NCBI RefSeq assembly: GCF_019097595.1
Contig: NC_080714.1
Span: 6,344,259-6,408,258, forward strand
Origin: Hemibagrus wyckioides
Taxonomy: Eukaryota; Chordata; Actinopteri; Siluriformes; Bagridae
DNA length: 64,000 nucleotides
Reading direction: 5' to 3'
The notes below the pieces were generated by a model, which made no database searches, had not been told where the DNA came from, and worked only from the letters and a program-made list of their open reading frames with translations. A program made the position numbers and the translations under genes. How positions within the stretch are numbered: position 1 is the first letter of the stretch; every line of letters starts with the position of its first letter. Below, one piece after another: positions 25,449-38,070 of this stretch.

Positions 25449-26316
25449 CCAAGCGTTATCTGGCAAACATATGAGGAATAAAATACGATATGATACGATG
25501 TGACTGATCATCAATAGCACGGGTTGATGAGATATCACTCTGAAGTTGATTATTTTCCAATAACAACGTGTCCTAAAGCATTTTAAGCATCAGAAATCTG
25601 TCAGCAAACACCTCATACTTTCCTTTCTAGTTAGATTTAATCGTGTGGGACGTCTAAGAAACAAGTTTCTGTTATCGCTTTAAAACCCTCACCTTCTCTT
25701 GAATTTAATAATAAAAATATATAAATAAATAAATAAATAAATAGAAACAGACAAAAAACTGGAAAGCACAAAGCTTTCCGTCCTGAAGACTCTCCTCTGG
25801 TGGAAAACAACATATTTTTTAAGTAACAACATCTGAATATGTCAAATCCCAATCTAGTTAAAGAAACTGTATTTATGAACCAGCACTTGGGGCGTCTCAG
25901 AGAGCAGAAATGGGTTTGATATCAACATTTACGTTGAAGAAACTAACCATTTTCTGTATTTTTGGAACTTTTCAATGAATATATTGCCCTTAGTAGGCTA
26001 GATAAAAACAGAAATACTACAAATTCTTAAAGAGCTGAGTGTCTACTATCATATGAGCTTCATATTAAGCACCACTGTGGAATGTGACATGGCAGAAATA
26101 TACAATGCTAAACATGGAAACATCGAAACAGGTGCAAATTCTGAGTTAAAAACACGTATAGGCCGCGACCGCAGTAACGGTTGCTTTACGTCCGTGAGCA
26201 AAAATCTTGCTAGTGTGAACTGCTGTGAATTATACACATGTTGAATGTTATAGTTTTAATCAATGATATTCATTTTGATTGACATGTTAGAAGCGACTCC
26301 ATTCATTGTGTTTACT
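25449..26316. other. intronic interval, nothing recognised
   Basis: AT-rich unique sequence with a short ataa run at 25717-25743. No exon, RNA gene or mobile element was recognised. Confidence 0.4.
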
Positions 26317-26496
26317 TTTACATTAATGGCATTTAGCAGATGCCCTTATCCAGAGCACCTTACATTTTATCTCATTTTATACAACTGAGGGTTAAGGGCC
26401 TTGCTCAGGGGCCCAGCAGTGGCAGCTTGGTGGATCTGGGATTTAAACTCACAACCGTCTGATAGTAGTCCAGTGCCTTACCCACTAAGCTTCCAC
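26317..26496 (-). repeat. tRNA-derived SINE, second subtype
   Basis: Read on the minus strand, it starts with the tRNA-like head gcttagtgggtaaggcactg (A box) and a tgagtttaaatccc B-box-like motif. It then has ggcccctgagcaaggccctt, and it ends at gataagggcatctgctaaat. The same layout is seen at 27674-27812. Confidence 0.75.
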
Positions 26497-27673
26497 ATGA
26501 CCAGGATACCTGTCTTTATTAGTCTATTTCAACATAATAAGTAGTACAGAATCCATCCAATGTGACCACTATTCTATACAAAATACAATTCTATACCTCC
26601 TTTCACAGGCCACTCCTATAGCCAGAGAACGTCTTTTGCCCTAACCTTTACTCAGAGCTGGATCTTACAGTTATCTAAATTTTATCTTGTGAGAAATGCC
26701 AGATGTTAGCTCAGTGACCTACAGCTGCTCAGTGAGATAACCCTCAGGCCTAAACTACTGACCCTGAATCTCACAGCCCCAAACCTCCAGTCCTGAAAAA
26801 CTTCGATCCTGTAACGCAGTCCATGTGGAAAAGCTTAACCTCAATCGTCCGGGAGTTTAAACACGCAGGAACGTTCTGGACAGTGCTTCATTAAACCAGC
26901 TCCTGTATGTGAAGAGGAATATTTTGGGGGTGTCCCAAATGCTGACAGTTGATAGAAAAGACAGTTGATACACATTATAAATGAAGCAAGCTAGCTAAAC
27001 TGACGGATGCTAAACAAATGGTATGAATGCTAGCGTCATGCTGTGACTAATATAGCTCCATTTACACTACTTAATCATTTACATGAACCATTTCTCAGCA
27101 TCCAAACGGATACATCCGTGAAGTGCACTACAGGAAATCAGACAGTATTTAGTTTCGTTAAAAGATCTATTACTAATGGAATAATCAAGAATATATTAAA
27201 CAGGCTAGATTAATCACACTAATATTTAACTAGTCCTTAACTAGTCCTTTGAGTGCAGGCCAAAACTCTACCTTACCTTTTTTCACCTTTACTTTAAGCT
27301 TGAAGTTGATAAAAAAAAAATAATATAAATATTAACCAAATTGTAAGATATTTGAGTACAGCATCATATTGTAAATTTATATGGATGGATGTGTCATTAT
27401 TAACTTGTACAGGGTACTGTAACTAAGCAGATGTGCAGAATTGGGGAAACGTCTCAGCCGGAGAAGCGAGCATTTATACAGGGGTATGGGATTGATGCTA
27501 GAGCACTGATGGGTAAAGGACATCATGAGCCATGCCAAATCCTGTGATCCCACTCTAAATAGACTGCTGAAAGATTATGTTGATATGGTATTGATGCCTG
27601 ATAGCATGTGGTTTGAGGTGTAGGTTAGTTAGTTAAATTGACAGTATAGTAATCTTCAGTAGTGTCTGATAGC
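26497..27673. other. intronic interval, nothing recognised
   Basis: Unique-looking AT-rich sequence between two SINE copies. It contains only short homopolymers and no credible exon. Confidence 0.4.
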
Positions 27674-27812
27674 ATTACATTTCTAGCATTTATCAGACAC
27701 CCTTATCCAGAGCAACTTGAGGGTTAAGGGCCTTGCTCAAGGGCCCAGCAGTGGGACATGGGATTCAAACTCACAATCTTCTGATCAGCAGTCCAACACC
27801 TTAACCACTAAT
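27674..27812 (-). repeat. tRNA-derived SINE, second subtype, shorter copy
   Basis: The minus-strand head is ttagtggttaaggtgttgga with tgagtttgaatccc as B box, followed by gcccttgagcaaggccctta. About 40 bp of the middle present at 26317-26496 is absent. Confidence 0.75.
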
Positions 27813-29618
27813 CCCAATGATAACTTTCCCAATGGAAAAGCTGCATTTGCTTAGCTGCTTTGTTACTACATAGAATACTGGATTAATAGTTAATCAGACA
27901 TCGAAGATCCTCCATTGTTGCTATGCAAATTATTCTGCATGGTACCACCTGACAACCTCCAGAGAACCACTTCTACCTTCATAGGTACCATTGTGCAAAG
28001 GTGACCTGCGATAGGTACTCCATCCAGGGTATAAATAGTTTGTAACTGTATTTGTTCAATGGGAAAAGTGCTGTAACTCTATATACCTCAATGTAACTTC
28101 TAACGTTATCTTATACTTCTTGGCTTAAAGATTTACACTAGACTGATGATTGACCTCCATTGCTAAATGGGCGTGTTACACCACCGTCTGCATTACCCAA
28201 ACTGCCAAATGCCCCAGTACCCTGACCTCATCCACTGACATTCCAGTCCAGCTGACAAGAGAGAACACAGCATGAAGATGAGAGAGAGAGAGAGAGAGAG
28301 AGAGAATGATGTATCCCAATCTGCACCTGGGATTGTGTCTAGAAACGCCTGAGGAATGTCAGGAAAAACAGAAACATCAACATCACGCCAAACATTCCAC
28401 ATCTGGAGCAGAACCTCGGCACGTCACTAAATCTAGAAGGACACGAGTGTGAAAAACACTTTCCTTGACGTGTCAGATGTAAAACAAGCTAAACGTCTTC
28501 TCGTTATCTTAATATCCGTTTCCGTTAGACTTTATCTAAGGCTGTATTCCGTAGCACTGCACTGCATGCTATATGGCACTAACTTATGGTAAATGTTCTT
28601 CGTTCTCACAGCAGGGAGTTTTGAAGCCTGGAAGTGTTTACCTCTAACCCACGCAAACCCCATAAATGTGTCTCGTTGTGCTTTGCACATGCTCAGAAAA
28701 CAAATAAATGGCATTAGGACGTGCGGCTGCCAGCACCCATGTCGCCTCCGAACTCCTCCTTCCATCGTACGCAACCTGGGCTCGCTCTGTCCCCCTTTTT
28801 CCTTTCGTTTTAATCCACTTCCTCTACAATTCAGCGGCTCAATGTGTTGAGCAGATGTGAGCGGTTATTAAGCAGAACCACTACGCTCCATAAACGCGCT
28901 GCCCTCGGCCTCCTCCTCTGGGGAACCAATCTATTGGCTTCTCTCTCTCTCTCCATTGCCTGAGCTGCTTTTTGCCATTTTTTCCAATGTTTTCCTTTTT
29001 ACGACACTCATGTGAAAGCGAGCACCACTCCTGCTGAGGAGGAGAACTCTGGGGTATTGTGGGAAGATGGAGGACGGCAGGGAGGCATGGAGGCATGGAG
29101 GGTTAAAATGGTATAGGGTGTTAATGTCAAACACATGAACAATCCCGGTTTTTATGTTTTAATGCATACATTTTCTGGCCCAGTGCAGATGTGGTTTCCC
29201 CAACCAGAACGGAACTGAAGTGATTTTGCACAGTTTCCATGACATGCTGAAATAGCAACCAAAGAAAAAAGTCCTGAATGTCAGAAACAGACGAAAATAT
29301 GCAAACAGCCGAACCAAATCCGAACCAAATCAAATATTTTGACTGCTGCACAGGCTTCCTTCCTCCCGGATTGGAATTAAGTGCATGTTTTGCCCATTAT
29401 TGATATCGTGTAAATAGAGAAATGGTCCGAGCTTCAATCTAACCCATAAATGCTTGTATTTACCTAAGAGTGAAACAAAAGAAATCACATATCAGGCCAG
29501 TGCGTCTGGTCAGCCTTCCTTCCTGAAAAGGGGGCACTGGAGATAGGCCTGTTAAAAACAGAATGCAGCATCATAGCATTGGGAAAGGAAGCAACCAGAC
29601 AGCCATTAAAACAGAGAC
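27813..29618. other. intronic interval, nothing recognised
   Basis: A GA tract lies at 28281-28305 and a short CT run at 28940-28953. Several 60-85-codon frames show no domain or splice context. No gene call is justified. Confidence 0.4.
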
Positions 29619-29632
29619 AGAGCGAGAGAGAG

Positions 29633-29697
<65 letters not shown>

Positions 29698-29707
29698 GAG
29701 AGAGAGC
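29619..29707. repeat. (GA)n microsatellite
   Basis: GA dinucleotides with few interruptions. A GT tract follows at 29774-29793. Confidence 0.9.
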
Positions 29708-30379
29708 AGAAATGTGTTTCTGTTTAGCCCCATTCAGTATAGCCAACTCAGCTGAAGACTGGAGAGGGGGCAGTGTGTGTGTGTGTGTGTGTGAAGGGGG
29801 TGGGTTTTTAGAGTGTGGGAGGGGTGCCGACCAGGGGCACATTTCCTTTCTCTCCACACTGAAACACAGATGGAAAATGACAGAGCCGTGATACAGAGAC
29901 TTCATTCTCCGCTCCAAAGCGCTGCAGTTCACAGCCTGAAATAAATTCCCCAATCAAACCCAACCTGAAAGCCCCATTCTATATCCTCGTCCAGTGAAGG
30001 AAGCCAGGACAAGGGCTAGATCTTTCATCAAGAACCATGGTATTGTGTTGACATGTTGTTCAGCATATGTCCACAGGCTATAATCCAAGATATAAAAACC
30101 CCTACAGGCTCTGGTTGCATCTCAGAGACTGGGTGTTAGGTAGAAAAATATCAAATGGCTGAAGTCAGTTGATTATAGTAAGGCTCAGTCTCTTAATCAG
30201 TAGATGTTTCTTACACTAGATTGCCAAAGCACGTTGTCCACACTGTTATTTTGGTGACACATTCATCCAGAAACTTCCCAGTGACTCAAATGTAAAGGCA
30301 TTATATCATGTTGATGTACTTGCCAATAAAATAAAAAAATTACATGCTAATATTAATAGAAGTCCATCATTAGTAGTAC

Positions 30380-30870
30380 TAGAGGCTTGAATGTGGGTGT
30401 GTGAGTTGTTGTAGAGTGGCTGGTCTTGTGGTAATGCTGGTATATTTGGTTTCTGTACTGTTGCGTCGTTGTTACTGATGCTGGTATTCTTGATATCTGT
30501 GATAGTTTTTGGTGGTATTGGTGGCATCTTTGGTTTTCATTGGTGGTGCAGCTGGTATTGCGGGTATCTTTGAGAGTTCTTGGTGGTGCTGGTAATGTTG
30601 AGTTGTTGGGCTTAATGGGAATGCTGGGATGTTTGGTTGCTGCATTAGAGGTGATGCTGGTATTGCTGGTATCTGTGTTAGAGTTTTTGGTGGTATTGGT
30701 GATAGTGTTAGGATCTCTGGTGGATGTAGAGGTGTTGGTGATGATGGTGATGAAAGCGGAGTTGTGTTGTTTTAAGTGATGTCAATATTTACAGTTGTGT
30801 TTATTGGTACCATTTGTAGTAGCAGTGAAAGTGGTGGTTTTAGGTGATGGTGGTTGCTAATGTTTCAAAA
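30380..30870. repeat. degenerate G/T-rich cryptic repeat
   Basis: About 490 bp of strongly G+T-skewed plus strand with loosely repeated words (gctggtattgctggtatct, ttttggtggtattggtg). It reads as a Val/Leu-rich frame on the plus strand, but there is no initiation or splice context. It is best described as an old, diverged minisatellite about 170 bp inside intron 1 of adgra2. Confidence 0.5.
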
Positions 30871-30924
30871 AAAATATTGGCATCAATTTTCAATATAAAA
30901 ACTGTAGTACTAACCAAACCCTGC

Positions 30925-32060
30925 ACACGTACGCGCGCGCGCCCACACGTCATTCCACCAGCATATTGACCCAAACTTCAAGCAGTATTTACCTCAATTA
31001 CTTCTGAAAGGTCAGACAGCAGAACTGAAACAGCTACTCACAAAGAAATGGTCCGGTTGGGCATCAGACTCGCTTCCGGCGTCTCCGTCAGCTCCTTGCC
31101 GGCGCAGCTCACTCGTTTGCGCGCGCCCGCCTGCGCCGTGTGGCCCTTGGCGCGCTCGTCCGTGCAGCTGCAGCCGCCGGAGAGAAGCTCGCGACAGGCT
31201 CGCGCAAATCCCAGCAGCAGCAGCAAGAGCACGAGCAGCGACCGGCCGCGGAACGAGGCGCGCGCGCTGCGTCCCAACATCGTCGGTCCCTTTTCGGAGA
31301 CACGAAAGTCAGCCCATGTCACCGGCGCGAACCTTTTCACATGAATCACTCCAGCAAGTCTGATCTGAGGATTAAAGCACTGCTGCACCGATTAAACTTC
31401 TTGAGCTTGTTCCTTTAATCTCTACAGTGGTTTGACACTTGCGCGCGCCTCAGCTTGAATGACCGCGTCTCTCCATCATGAAGTGAGAATATCATATCAT
31501 CCGTGCATGCAGCTCAGTGCGCCAGTCCCGAAAAATCAGCGCGATTATCCGTCATGTCCAAGAGGATTTTTGCGCGCAACGCATCCTCAGATTACTTTCC
31601 ACGAGAAGTCCTGCATCCGCTGTGTTTGGGTAAGAGATAAACCTAGAGGAAAGAAAAGTGTTACTCCGCTGTGAATCAAAACCAAAAGTGTTGACAAAGC
31701 TTAAAAAGTTACTCTAGGCTTTGAAAGAAGCCACGAATCCTGATTTTCAGGATCCAGCATATTTTTTTCCCCTTAATTCACAAAAGTTTGTTCAGTCGTG
31801 TTAGTCCTCGTGCAGCCTGAGTGTCCCTCCAGCCTCCACTCGCTCACTATCCGTGCAATCTTCATAGCGTGTATCTCTTGAGTAACGGTACTCTGGGTCG
31901 ATCTTAACTCCCCTTAATACCCCTGCAGCGGTTTTCCTCCACCACCCTGTCGCAGCTCACTTACTGCCCTGAGCGCGCGCGCGCCCCCTTTCCCCTTCCC
32001 CATTCCCTTTCCTCCACGCACGCGCGACCCGCCGCAGGGTCCTAGTGCACAGGCACAACT
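30925..32060 (-). promoter_or_regulatory. adgra2: CpG-rich promoter and 5' UTR region of adgra2
   Basis: CpG dinucleotides are dense here, including GC runs such as the (CG)n stretches near 30933 and 31974, in a window otherwise CpG-poor. The region surrounds the first coding exon and extends about 780 bp upstream of its ATG, as expected for a vertebrate CpG-island promoter. Most of 31281-32060 must be 5' UTR plus promoter. No TATA box could be placed with confidence, and the transcription start is unknown. A 2.1-kb GAAA-type array begins about 130 bp further upstream. Confidence 0.65.
31042..31280 (-). CDS. adgra2: adgra2 (GPR124-like) coding exon 1: signal peptide and N-terminal cysteine segment
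   Basis: This exon encodes the N-terminus of an ADGRA-family adhesion GPCR, a plasma-membrane receptor that works with Reck as a Wnt7 co-activator in brain vascular development (family knowledge). It gives 79 codons plus two bases. Residues 1-14 are Arg-rich, residues about 15-25 are a Leu run typical of a signal peptide, and cleavage is likely near the ARA-C motif. A cysteine segment follows ([10 protein letters not shown], then RKRVSCAG), then MPNRTIS with an N-glycosylation site. The CxCxxERxKG pattern and the PNRT lead-in to the LRRs match ADGRA2 better than ADGRA3. The donor is GTGAGT at 31041-31036, with two bases of a codon left over. The start was chosen because it precedes the signal peptide directly. 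The frame is also open upstream to a Met at 31388, so a longer N-terminus cannot be excluded. It lies in a CpG-rich promoter. Confidence 0.87.
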
Positions 32061-32191
32061 TTTGGAAATAGTTTCAGAGTTAGTGAACACTATGGCTGCG
32101 TCCTCAATCGCATACTTCTCCGCTAAATAGTGAGAAAAGATTACTGAACTGTGATGTTCAGACTATAAAGACACGAACAGCAAAATATGAA

Positions 32192-32367
32192 TAGGAGAGA
32201 GAGAGAGAGAGAAAGAGAGAAAGAAAGAAAGAAAGAAAGAAGAACAAGCAAGCAAGCAAGAAAGAAAGACAGCATTTTCCTTTCTTTATTTCAGACAGAG
32301 ACTGAAAGAGAGAAAGAAAGAAAGAAAGAAAGCATTTGGCTTTCTTTCTTTCAAAGACAGAGACTGA

Positions 32368-32419
<52 letters not shown>

Positions 32420-32472
32420 AAAACAAGCAAGCAAGAAAGAAAGAAAGACAGCATTTGCCTTTCTTTATTTCA

Positions 32473-32516
<44 letters not shown>

Positions 32517-32577
32517 AAAAAAGAAAGAAAAACAAGCAAGCAAGAAAGAAAGACAGCATTTGCCTTTCTTTATTTCA

Positions 32578-32625
<48 letters not shown>

Positions 32626-32690
32626 AAAAAAGAAAGAAAAACAAGCAAGCAAGAAAGAAAGAAAGACAGCATTTGCCTTTCTTTATTTCA

Positions 32691-32721
<31 letters not shown>

Positions 32722-33174
32722 CATTTGCCTTTCTTTATTTCAAAGAAAGAAAGAAAGAAAGAAAGAAAGAAAAAAAGAAAGAAAAACAAGCAAGCAAGAA
32801 AGAAAGACAGCATTTGCCTTTCTTTATTTCAAAGAAAGAAAGAAAGAAAGAAAAAAAGAAAGAAAAACAAGCAAGCAAGAAAGAAAGAAAGACAGCATTT
32901 GCCTTTCTTTATTTCAAAGACAGAGACTGAAAGAAAGAAAGAAAGAAAGAAAGAAAGACAGCATTTGCCTTTCTTTATTTCAAAGAAGGAAAGAAAGAAA
33001 GACAGCATTTGCCTTTCTTTATTTCAAAGAAAGAAAGAAAGAAAGACAGCATTTGCCTTTCTTAATTTCAAAGAAAGAAAGAAAGAACGAAAGAAAGACA
33101 GCATTTGCCTTTCTTTATTTCAAAGAAAGAAAGAAAGAAAGAAAGAAAGACAGCATTTGCCTTTCTTTATTTCA

Positions 33175-33217
<43 letters not shown>

Positions 33218-33286
33218 CATTTGCCTTTCTTTATTTCAAAGAAAGAAAGAAAGAAAGAAAGAAAGCATTTGCCTTTCTTTATTTCA

Positions 33287-33330
<44 letters not shown>

Positions 33331-33483
33331 AAAAAAGAAAGAAAAACAAGCAAGCAAGAAAGAAAGAAAGACAGCATTTGCCTTTCTTTATTTCAAAGAA
33401 AGAAAGAAAGAAAGAAAGCATTTGCCTTTCTTTATTTCAAAGAAAGAAAGAAAGAAAGAAAGCATTTGCCTTTCTTTATTTCA

Positions 33484-33519
<36 letters not shown>

Positions 33520-33543
33520 CAGCATTTGCCTTTCTTTATTTCA

Positions 33544-33603
<60 letters not shown>

Positions 33604-33708
33604 AAAAAAGAAAGAAAAACAAGCAAGCAAGAAAGAAAGAAAGACAGCATTTGCCTTTCTTTATTTCAAAGAAAGAAAGAAAGAAAGCATTTGCCTTTCT
33701 TTATTTCA

Positions 33709-33740
<32 letters not shown>

Positions 33741-33764
33741 CAGCATTTGCCTTTCTTTATTTCA

Positions 33765-33816
<52 letters not shown>

Positions 33817-33928
33817 CAGCATTTGCCTTTCTTTATTTCAAAGAAAGAAAGAAAGAAAGAAAGACAGCATTTGCCTTTCTTTATTTCAAAGAAAGAAAGA
33901 AAGAAAGCATTTGCCTTTCTTTATTTCA

Positions 33929-33967
<39 letters not shown>

Positions 33968-33988
33968 CATTTGCCTTTCTTTATTTCA

Positions 33989-34032
<44 letters not shown>

Positions 34033-34097
34033 AAAAAAGAAAGAAAAACAAGCAAGCAAGAAAGAAAGAAAGACAGCATTTGCCTTTCTTTATTTCA

Positions 34098-34137
<40 letters not shown>

Positions 34138-34227
34138 CAGCATTTGCCTTTCTTAATTTCAAAGAAAGAAAGAAAGAACGAAAGAAAGACAGCATTTGCC
34201 TTTCTTTATTTCAAAGACAGAGACTGA

Positions 34228-34263
<36 letters not shown>

Positions 34264-34338
34264 GAAAACAAGCAAAAAAATGGAAAAAGGACGAAAGAAA
34301 GTGATAAGAAAGAGAAAAGAAGTAAGAAAAGAAGAAAT
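32192..34338. repeat. 2.1-kb GAAA compound array with a regularly recurring 27-bp spacer
   Basis: Runs of (GAAA)n of varying length alternate with about 28 copies of a spacer: cagcatttgcctttcttta followed by tttcaaag. About eight of the blocks also carry aaaaacaagcaagcaagaaa. Each spacer contains CTTTCTTT, a five-base loop, then AAAGAAAG, a perfect short inverted repeat. Open frames up to 606 codons (Lys/Arg/Glu repeats with AFAFLYF) arise because stops are missing from the repeat in three frames; they are not genes. It begins about 0.9 kb upstream of the adgra2 ATG. Confidence 0.93.
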
Positions 34339-35394
34339 GTAGTGAATACCATTAGCGCGAGTAAAGGTGATGATGTGATGTCGCTCAGTTGCAGCACTTC
34401 CTGTTCTAACAGCTGATTTGTTTCACAAACTAAGTATTAATTGAATCAGAGCTTCCAGAGAAGGAAAAATGCTGTAGTGGTTTCAGAGCAACATCTGCTG
34501 AAGCCTGACATAACTCACTCCACGTTTCTCAAGACATTTCTGAAGACATGATCATGCAGTAAACACATCTAGGTTTAAACAGTGAAGAATAAATCACAGA
34601 CACAGACAGAATCTGTAGAACTGACTGTGGATCCACATTTGACACCAAAACCAACGGCTCTACATTAATAACTCTAACAGATCCCACTGCAGTTTCTAAT
34701 GGGCTTAAAATACGGGAGACTCTATTTTCTCCTGACGTACTGTACATTGCATCGGAACAAAACTCCATGAATGTTGCTATTCAGTTTGTATCCTAATGTT
34801 GCTCTCCAGGCTCTATGACCCAGCAGGACATCTGCTAGTTGCTCACAGCACCTTGCTGGATCCTCGCGTGCGACCGAGCCATCCGATGCTGAATTAATGC
34901 TTGGCTTCAGTGTGTACAATGCACATGGAGTGTGAGAACAAGAGGAAATCTAATACATGAAACAAACTGATAAGAAGCGAAGTCAGATACAGACAGTATC
35001 CTCACGTGCCGATTTCTCACGGTCTCACACACAAGCATATAGAATTGAATTATGTCATTAAGATGTAGCTGGTGGAAGACATGAGACATATATAAAGCCC
35101 AAAACGGATAAATTGTCATTATTTAAACACGTAAAACACGCTGTTGATTAAAGTTCAACATGCTAAACCTGTTTTAAATACCATATAATTGTCCAAGTTC
35201 ACACAGAAGGAGATATAACATAATGCCATGATGTTTGCTACAGGCAAAGTTAGCGTCTGCTCCTCTTCTGACATAAACAGCAAGCATGATTTCTTAACAT
35301 ACTTTTAGAGATTGATCTTGATTTGGATTCAGCTAAAATAACCCCATTGCCCCTCAATAAACCCTAACCAATATGAATATTTCTGTTTTCAGAG
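34339..35394. other. intergenic interval, nothing recognised
   Basis: Unique-looking sequence between the GAAA array and the 130-215-bp tandem repeat. Small open frames lack support. Confidence 0.4.
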
Positions 35395-36830
35395 GCAATT
35401 TTGTTGTACTTTCACACAACCAAATTGATATAGCAAGTCAATCTGAGCTCTGAGGCAGCTTGCTAAATGCATAAAAGACACAGAGTGGAGCAAAATTCTG
35501 TATTTTTTTAAACACACCCAAATTCAGGCATCTGTAATGAAATATGCTAGCTTGGTACATATGACTGGATTAGCCTAGTTTTCACATAATTGATGTAGCT
35601 TTCCAAATCACACTAAATGCTCATAACATAAAAAGGTACAAACTACTAGCAAAAGTCTTTCTGTGGTTCTTTTAGACATTTAGCAAAATGAAAATAGCCG
35701 TATTAGCCTAGCTTTCACAATGCTGAGGTAACATAAGCCACTCTGATCTCAGAGCAAGTTTGCCAAACACTTAAAAGGCACAAAACAGAATAGGGCCAAA
35801 ACTGTTTTGTTGTTGTTGTTGTTGTTTGTTTGTTTGAAATGAAAACTGCTAGCTCAGCACAAACGGCTGTATTAGCCTAGCTTTCACGCAACTGAGGTAC
35901 TGAGGTAATGGAACAAATCACTCTGATCTGTGAGGAATAAAGTATAAAGCGTGAAAGGCATAAAATAAGGACGAAACACTTTTTGTAGTTATTTTATTTT
36001 TATTTGAAATACTGTATATCAAAATCCTGCCGTCAGAAATGCAAGCTGCTAGCTCAGCACTAATGGCTGTATTAGCCTATAGCTTTCACAATGCTGAGGT
36101 AACGTAAGCCAACCCGATCTCTGAGCAAGTTTGCCAACACATTTTTCTGTCTTTAGTTATTTATTTATTTATTTTGAGAAAAATGAAATGAAATCTGCTA
36201 GCTCAGCACAAACGGCTTTATTAGCCTAGCTTTCACACAACTGAGTTAATGTAACAAATCACTCTGACTTCTGTGGAATAAAGTATGAAGCGTAAAAGGT
36301 AGAGATATCGCATAAAAGGCACAAAATAAGAACAAAACACTTTTTGTATATTTTTTATTTTTATTTTAAACATAGCAAAATCCTGCTATCGGTAATGAAA
36401 TCTGCTAGCTCAGCACAAATGGCTGTATTAGCCTAGCTTTCGCACAACTGAGGTACTGAGGTAATGTAACAAATCGCTCTGATCTCTGTGGAGTAAAGTA
36501 TAAAGCGTGAAAGGTGGAGATATCGCATAAAAGGCATGAAATAAGGACAAACGGCTTTTGGGATTGTTTTATTATTATTTTAAACATAGCAAAATCCTGC
36601 TATCAGAAATGAAAAACTGCTAGCTCAGCACAAACGGCTGTATTAGCCTAGCTTTCACACAACTGAGGTACCGAGGTAATGTAACAAATCGCTCTGATCT
36701 GTGAGGAATAATGTATAAAGGCACAGAATAGGAATAAATCTCTTTCTGTACGTGTTTGACATGTATCACAATCCTGTCATCAGACACGAAAAGTGTTAGT
36801 TCAGCAAAAATGATTAACAGAAGCCATTTT
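35395..36830. repeat. tandem repeat with units of about 130-215 bp, 7-8 copies
   Basis: Each unit contains gctagctcagcacaaacggc, then tgtattagcctagctttcac, then an AT-rich part with ttttattatt-like runs. The word tagcctag marks unit positions 35571, 35704, 35873, 36073, 36222, 36429 and 36644, giving spacings of 133, 169, 200, 149, 207 and 215. The leftmost units are the most diverged. No coding meaning. Confidence 0.85.
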
Positions 36831-38070
36831 AGTTTCCACGTGCGTGCGGAGGCAGATAATGTGATATTTATGAGCTGATATCATCAATCTGACCCATGGA
36901 GAAGGTTTTTCCAAAGTCCACCTTTGTCCACAGTCTTGTTTTATTTAAAACCCGCAGCTTTTTATTTTTCAAACAAGATCCCCTTTGATATATATACGAG
37001 AAGCAAAGGAAACTGGAAACCTTAGCTCGCATGTGGACATTAAAAAAGGCAGTGTTTTGAAAACGTGAAAAGGTGTGCAGAGGGAGAGAGCCAGACGGAT
37101 GCAGAGGCCTGATTGAGGTTGACGTGTGTGTTCTCCGTGCCGCGCTCAGACACGCGACTGGTTCATACAATGGAGCAGTTGTATTCAGTCTAATATACCA
37201 GCAAAGCCTCTTGTTGTTGCTGCTCTATGTTGTGGCTACGCTCCCAAACCACATAGCGCACTAAATAGTGTACACACGTTATACTTCTGTCACATTAAAA
37301 TAAAAACCCAGAACTGACATCCACAGGACAGAAAGGATGCTCTTTGGGATGTAGCCAAAGTAGCGCGGAAGTCAGTGCAGAGGTTGGTTTTAGGACACAC
37401 CCATCCCACCGATCCCACAAATCTTCCTCATCTGGTGCACAGTTTCCTTTTAAAAATGTCACGTCCCGAAACTGCACATTACATCAAATTGTACTTAATG
37501 GCATCCAGACAAACTTTTATGTTGTTCCAACATTCTCTCTCTCTCTCTCTCTCTCGTATCGCTGCACAGGCAATCTCTGCCTTCGTTCCACATCTGGAGT
37601 CCATTCCAGGTGGACTAGAGAAAGGGAACATTGAGGGAATGAGGCAGGAAGAAGGGGAAGAGAGGAAAAATAATCCAGTGGAGGACAAGAATGCAACAAA
37701 AGGCTGTATAGGTGTGAAAGTGCAGCCATGTTGCTGTTGGAAAATCGCCCACAATAACTATTGTGCTGTTGAGCAAATGTAGAAAAATGGAGTAAAAACA
37801 CATGACAAGTCAGGATCGACACGTCATTTTAGTACGTCATTATTCATTATATAGATCTTTATCTTTGTGTTAATGCTCAGAAGTATGCAGCGAAGCTGAG
37901 ATGGACCAGAAAGCAGTGTAGTGGTCCAATTAAATCCAATTAAATGAACTGCATTTGAAAATGACGTTCATTTCATTCCTCATGCAACAGGATGTAGTAA
38001 ATGGCAAGTGCTGATCGTATGGCTTGCATCCAAGTGGTGTAAACAGGAACCAATTTCTGTGAGGGGAGGG
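36831..38070. other. intergenic interval, nothing recognised
   Basis: Mostly unique sequence, with a CT tract at 37535-37556 and a short CpG-containing stretch near 37130-37160. Several 60-135-codon frames overlap each other on both strands and none has a recognisable domain. Confidence 0.4.

Noticed and set aside
31042..31280. adgra3 (GPR125) instead of adgra2
   Set aside because: The CxCxxERxKG segment fits ADGRA2 better; adgra3 remains a lesser possibility because the LRR exon is similar in both.
32187..34304. Overlapping open frames of 247, 399, 590 and 606 codons rich in Lys/Arg/Glu
   Set aside because: They arise from the GAAA compound array, which lacks stops in three frames; no start context, domain or splice structure.
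32192..34338. Possible CRISPR-like repeat-spacer structure
   Set aside because: The intervening sequences are (GAAA)n of varying length, not unique spacers.
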